This document shows positions 4,835 to 5,993 of a DNA stretch of 5,993 nt, in pieces. The translations under genes were made by a program, and so were the position numbers. This DNA is from Bacilli bacterium (GTDB taxonomy: Bacteria > Bacillota_I > Bacilli_A > RFN20 > CAG-288), in the NCBI GenBank assembly GCA_900763245.1, contig CAAFJQ010000115.1, positions 1 through 5,993 on the forward strand, in the 5' to 3' direction. Numbering within the stretch: position 1 is the first letter of the stretch; each line of letters begins with the position of its first letter. The notes beneath the pieces were generated by a model. That model searched no databases and had not been told where the DNA came from. It saw only the letters and a program-made list of their open reading frames with translations.

Positions 4835-5993
4835 ATGATCAACAACGAGAATCTGAAAAAGAGAGATTTATATCTAAATCAACTTATCGCTTTTCAAGAC
4901 AAAGAACCGATCAAAGTCATTACAGGAATAAGACGAAGTGGAAAATCAAAACTCTTGTTATTGATGATTAAGCACCTTCTTGATGAAGGAAAAAGCAAAG
5001 AACAGATCATCGAGATGCATTTTGAAAAGATGGATTTTTCATTGATGACATATAAAGAAGTCTATGACTATGTCAAAAGCAGAATCATACCAAATAAAAG
5101 AATGTATTTATTCTTTGATGAGATTCAAAGGATTGAAGGTTGGGAAAATGCAATCAATGCTTTAAGAGTTGAATTTGACACTGATATTTATGTTACGGGA
5201 TCCAACGCATATTTATTATCCAGCGAATATTCAACCTATTTGGCAGGAAGATGTGTGGAGATTAAAATGCTACCACTCTCTTTCAAGGAATTTTTGTACT
5301 TCTATGATTTCAGCATAAAGGAAGTAACTACAGCTTTTGGTACTTCAAAAAAAGAAATTGTTGATAAAAAAGGAACGCAATACTCATTAAAGGAAGCATT
5401 CGATGCTTATCTTCGTTTTGGAGGAATGCCTGGCATCATCGATGTCGGACTAGATCAGGAAAAAGCATTCATGCTGCTTGGAGGAATCTATAATACAGTC
5501 ATAACAAGAGATATTCTTGAAAGAGAGAAAAGAAGAGGACGGAACACAATATCCGATGCTTTGCTGCTTAAGAAACTGATCATGTTCTTATCAGACAATA
5601 TCGGTTCCAATGTATCTTTTTCATCAATCAGCAAATCATTGTCACAAGACTCCTTTTCAAAAGAAAAGGGCAAACCCAGTCCACATACAATAGAATCCTA
5701 TATCAACGCCCTTACTGAAACTTATCTGTTTTATGAAATCAAACGTTTTGATATCAAGGGAAAAGAATATCTGAAAACCTTAGGCAAGTATTATATTTCC
5801 GATATCGGAATGCGTAATTATCTATTAGGATTAAGAGATAGGGACAGGGGACACATATTAGAAAACATCGTATATTTCGAATTGTTGAGAAGAGGATACG
5901 ATATCGCGATCGGAAAAATCGACAGCAATGAAATTGATTTCATCGCCAATAATCCAAGCGAAAAAATCTACTTCCAGGTCACTGAATCCATGA
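4835..5993 (+). CDS. Second AAA_14/DUF4143-type ATPase, 3' end beyond window
   Basis: The frame is open from the ATG at 4835 to the right edge (386 codons, no stop), so the C-terminus is missing, probably by a few tens of residues. AGAGGA/AGGAAG at 4823-4830 is the ribosome binding site. The AAA+ part has Walker A GIRRSGKS at 31-38, Walker B YLFFDEIQ at 91-98, sensor-1-like VTGSNAYLLS at 120-129, and AGR at 137-139 as a probable arginine finger. A winged-helix-like region follows at about 258-305. The DUF4143-like end has ENIVYFELLRRGYD at 343-356 and NEIDFIA at 365-371 with Asp368. Then YFQV at 379-382 has Gln-Val where an active PD-(D/E)XK site would have Glu-x-Lys, as I recall is usual in this subfamily, so nuclease activity is unlikely. 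It is only distantly similar to the first ATPase and is not a recent duplicate. Its cellular role is unknown. Confidence 0.9.
   Translation, partial: MINNENLKKRDLYLNQLIAFQDKEPIKVITGIRRSGKSKLLLLMIKHLLDEGKSKEQIIEMHFEKMDFSLMTYKEVYDYVKSRIIPNKRMYLFFDEIQRIEGWENAINALRVEFDTDIYVTGSNAYLLSSEYSTYLAGRCVEIKMLPLSFKEFLYFYDFSIKEVTTAFGTSKKEIVDKKGTQYSLKEAFDAYLRFGGMPGIIDVGLDQEKAFMLLGGIYNTVITRDILEREKRRGRNTISDALLLKKLIMFLSDNIGSNVSFSSISKSLSQDSFSKEKGKPSPHTIESYINALTETYLFYEIKRFDIKGKEYLKTLGKYYISDIGMRNYLLGLRDRDRGHILENIVYFELLRRGYDIAIGKIDSNEIDFIANNPSEKIYFQVTESM

Noticed and set aside
5488..5673. 61-codon minus-strand frame inside the second ATPase
   Set aside because: The plus-strand frame is open throughout and has domain motifs on both sides; this is a shadow.

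Overview
The window joins a conserved translation/nucleotide operon to an accessory stretch of an AAA+ ATPase family. It probably comes from a Bacillota (Firmicutes) chromosome. The gene order rpsB-tsf-pyrH-frr, strong AGGAGG-type ribosome binding sites and the protein sequences support that. The long tails on S2 make me lean to the Erysipelotrichia, but this placement is a guess that I could not test.

Layout. Positions 1-2826, minus strand, read right to left: rpsB (ribosomal protein S2), tsf (elongation factor Ts), a GC-rich UUCG-loop hairpin, pyrH (UMP kinase) and the first eight codons of frr (ribosome recycling factor). Positions 2827-3091 form a divergent control region. The minus strand carries a roughly 160-nt structured rpsB leader behind an A+T-rich promoter that overlaps a perfect dyad. 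The plus strand carries a good promoter for a single tRNA-Glu(CTC) gene (3092-3168), which is closed by a clean intrinsic terminator.

Positions 3226-3317 hold four tandem copies of a 23-bp unit, directly upstream of a complete 429-codon ATPase gene (3354-4643). This gene encodes an AAA_14 + DUF4143-type protein with an apparently intact PD-(D/E)XK-like triad. Then comes an A+T-rich spacer (4644-4834) with six TGCAAAA-type half-sites in alternating orientation and an extended -10 promoter. A second, divergent ATPase of the same broad family starts at 4835 and runs off the right edge. Its C-terminal nuclease-like motif has Gln-Val where the first has Glu-x-Lys.

The left half makes and recycles the translation machinery (S2, EF-Ts, RRF) and supplies UDP for nucleotide synthesis. 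The right half has no known pathway. Base composition is visibly more A+T-rich to the right of the tRNA, so the tRNA marks a core/accessory boundary. The signals that known genes explain least are the 23-bp tandem array, the TGCAAAA array and the pair of dissimilar ATPases they precede.
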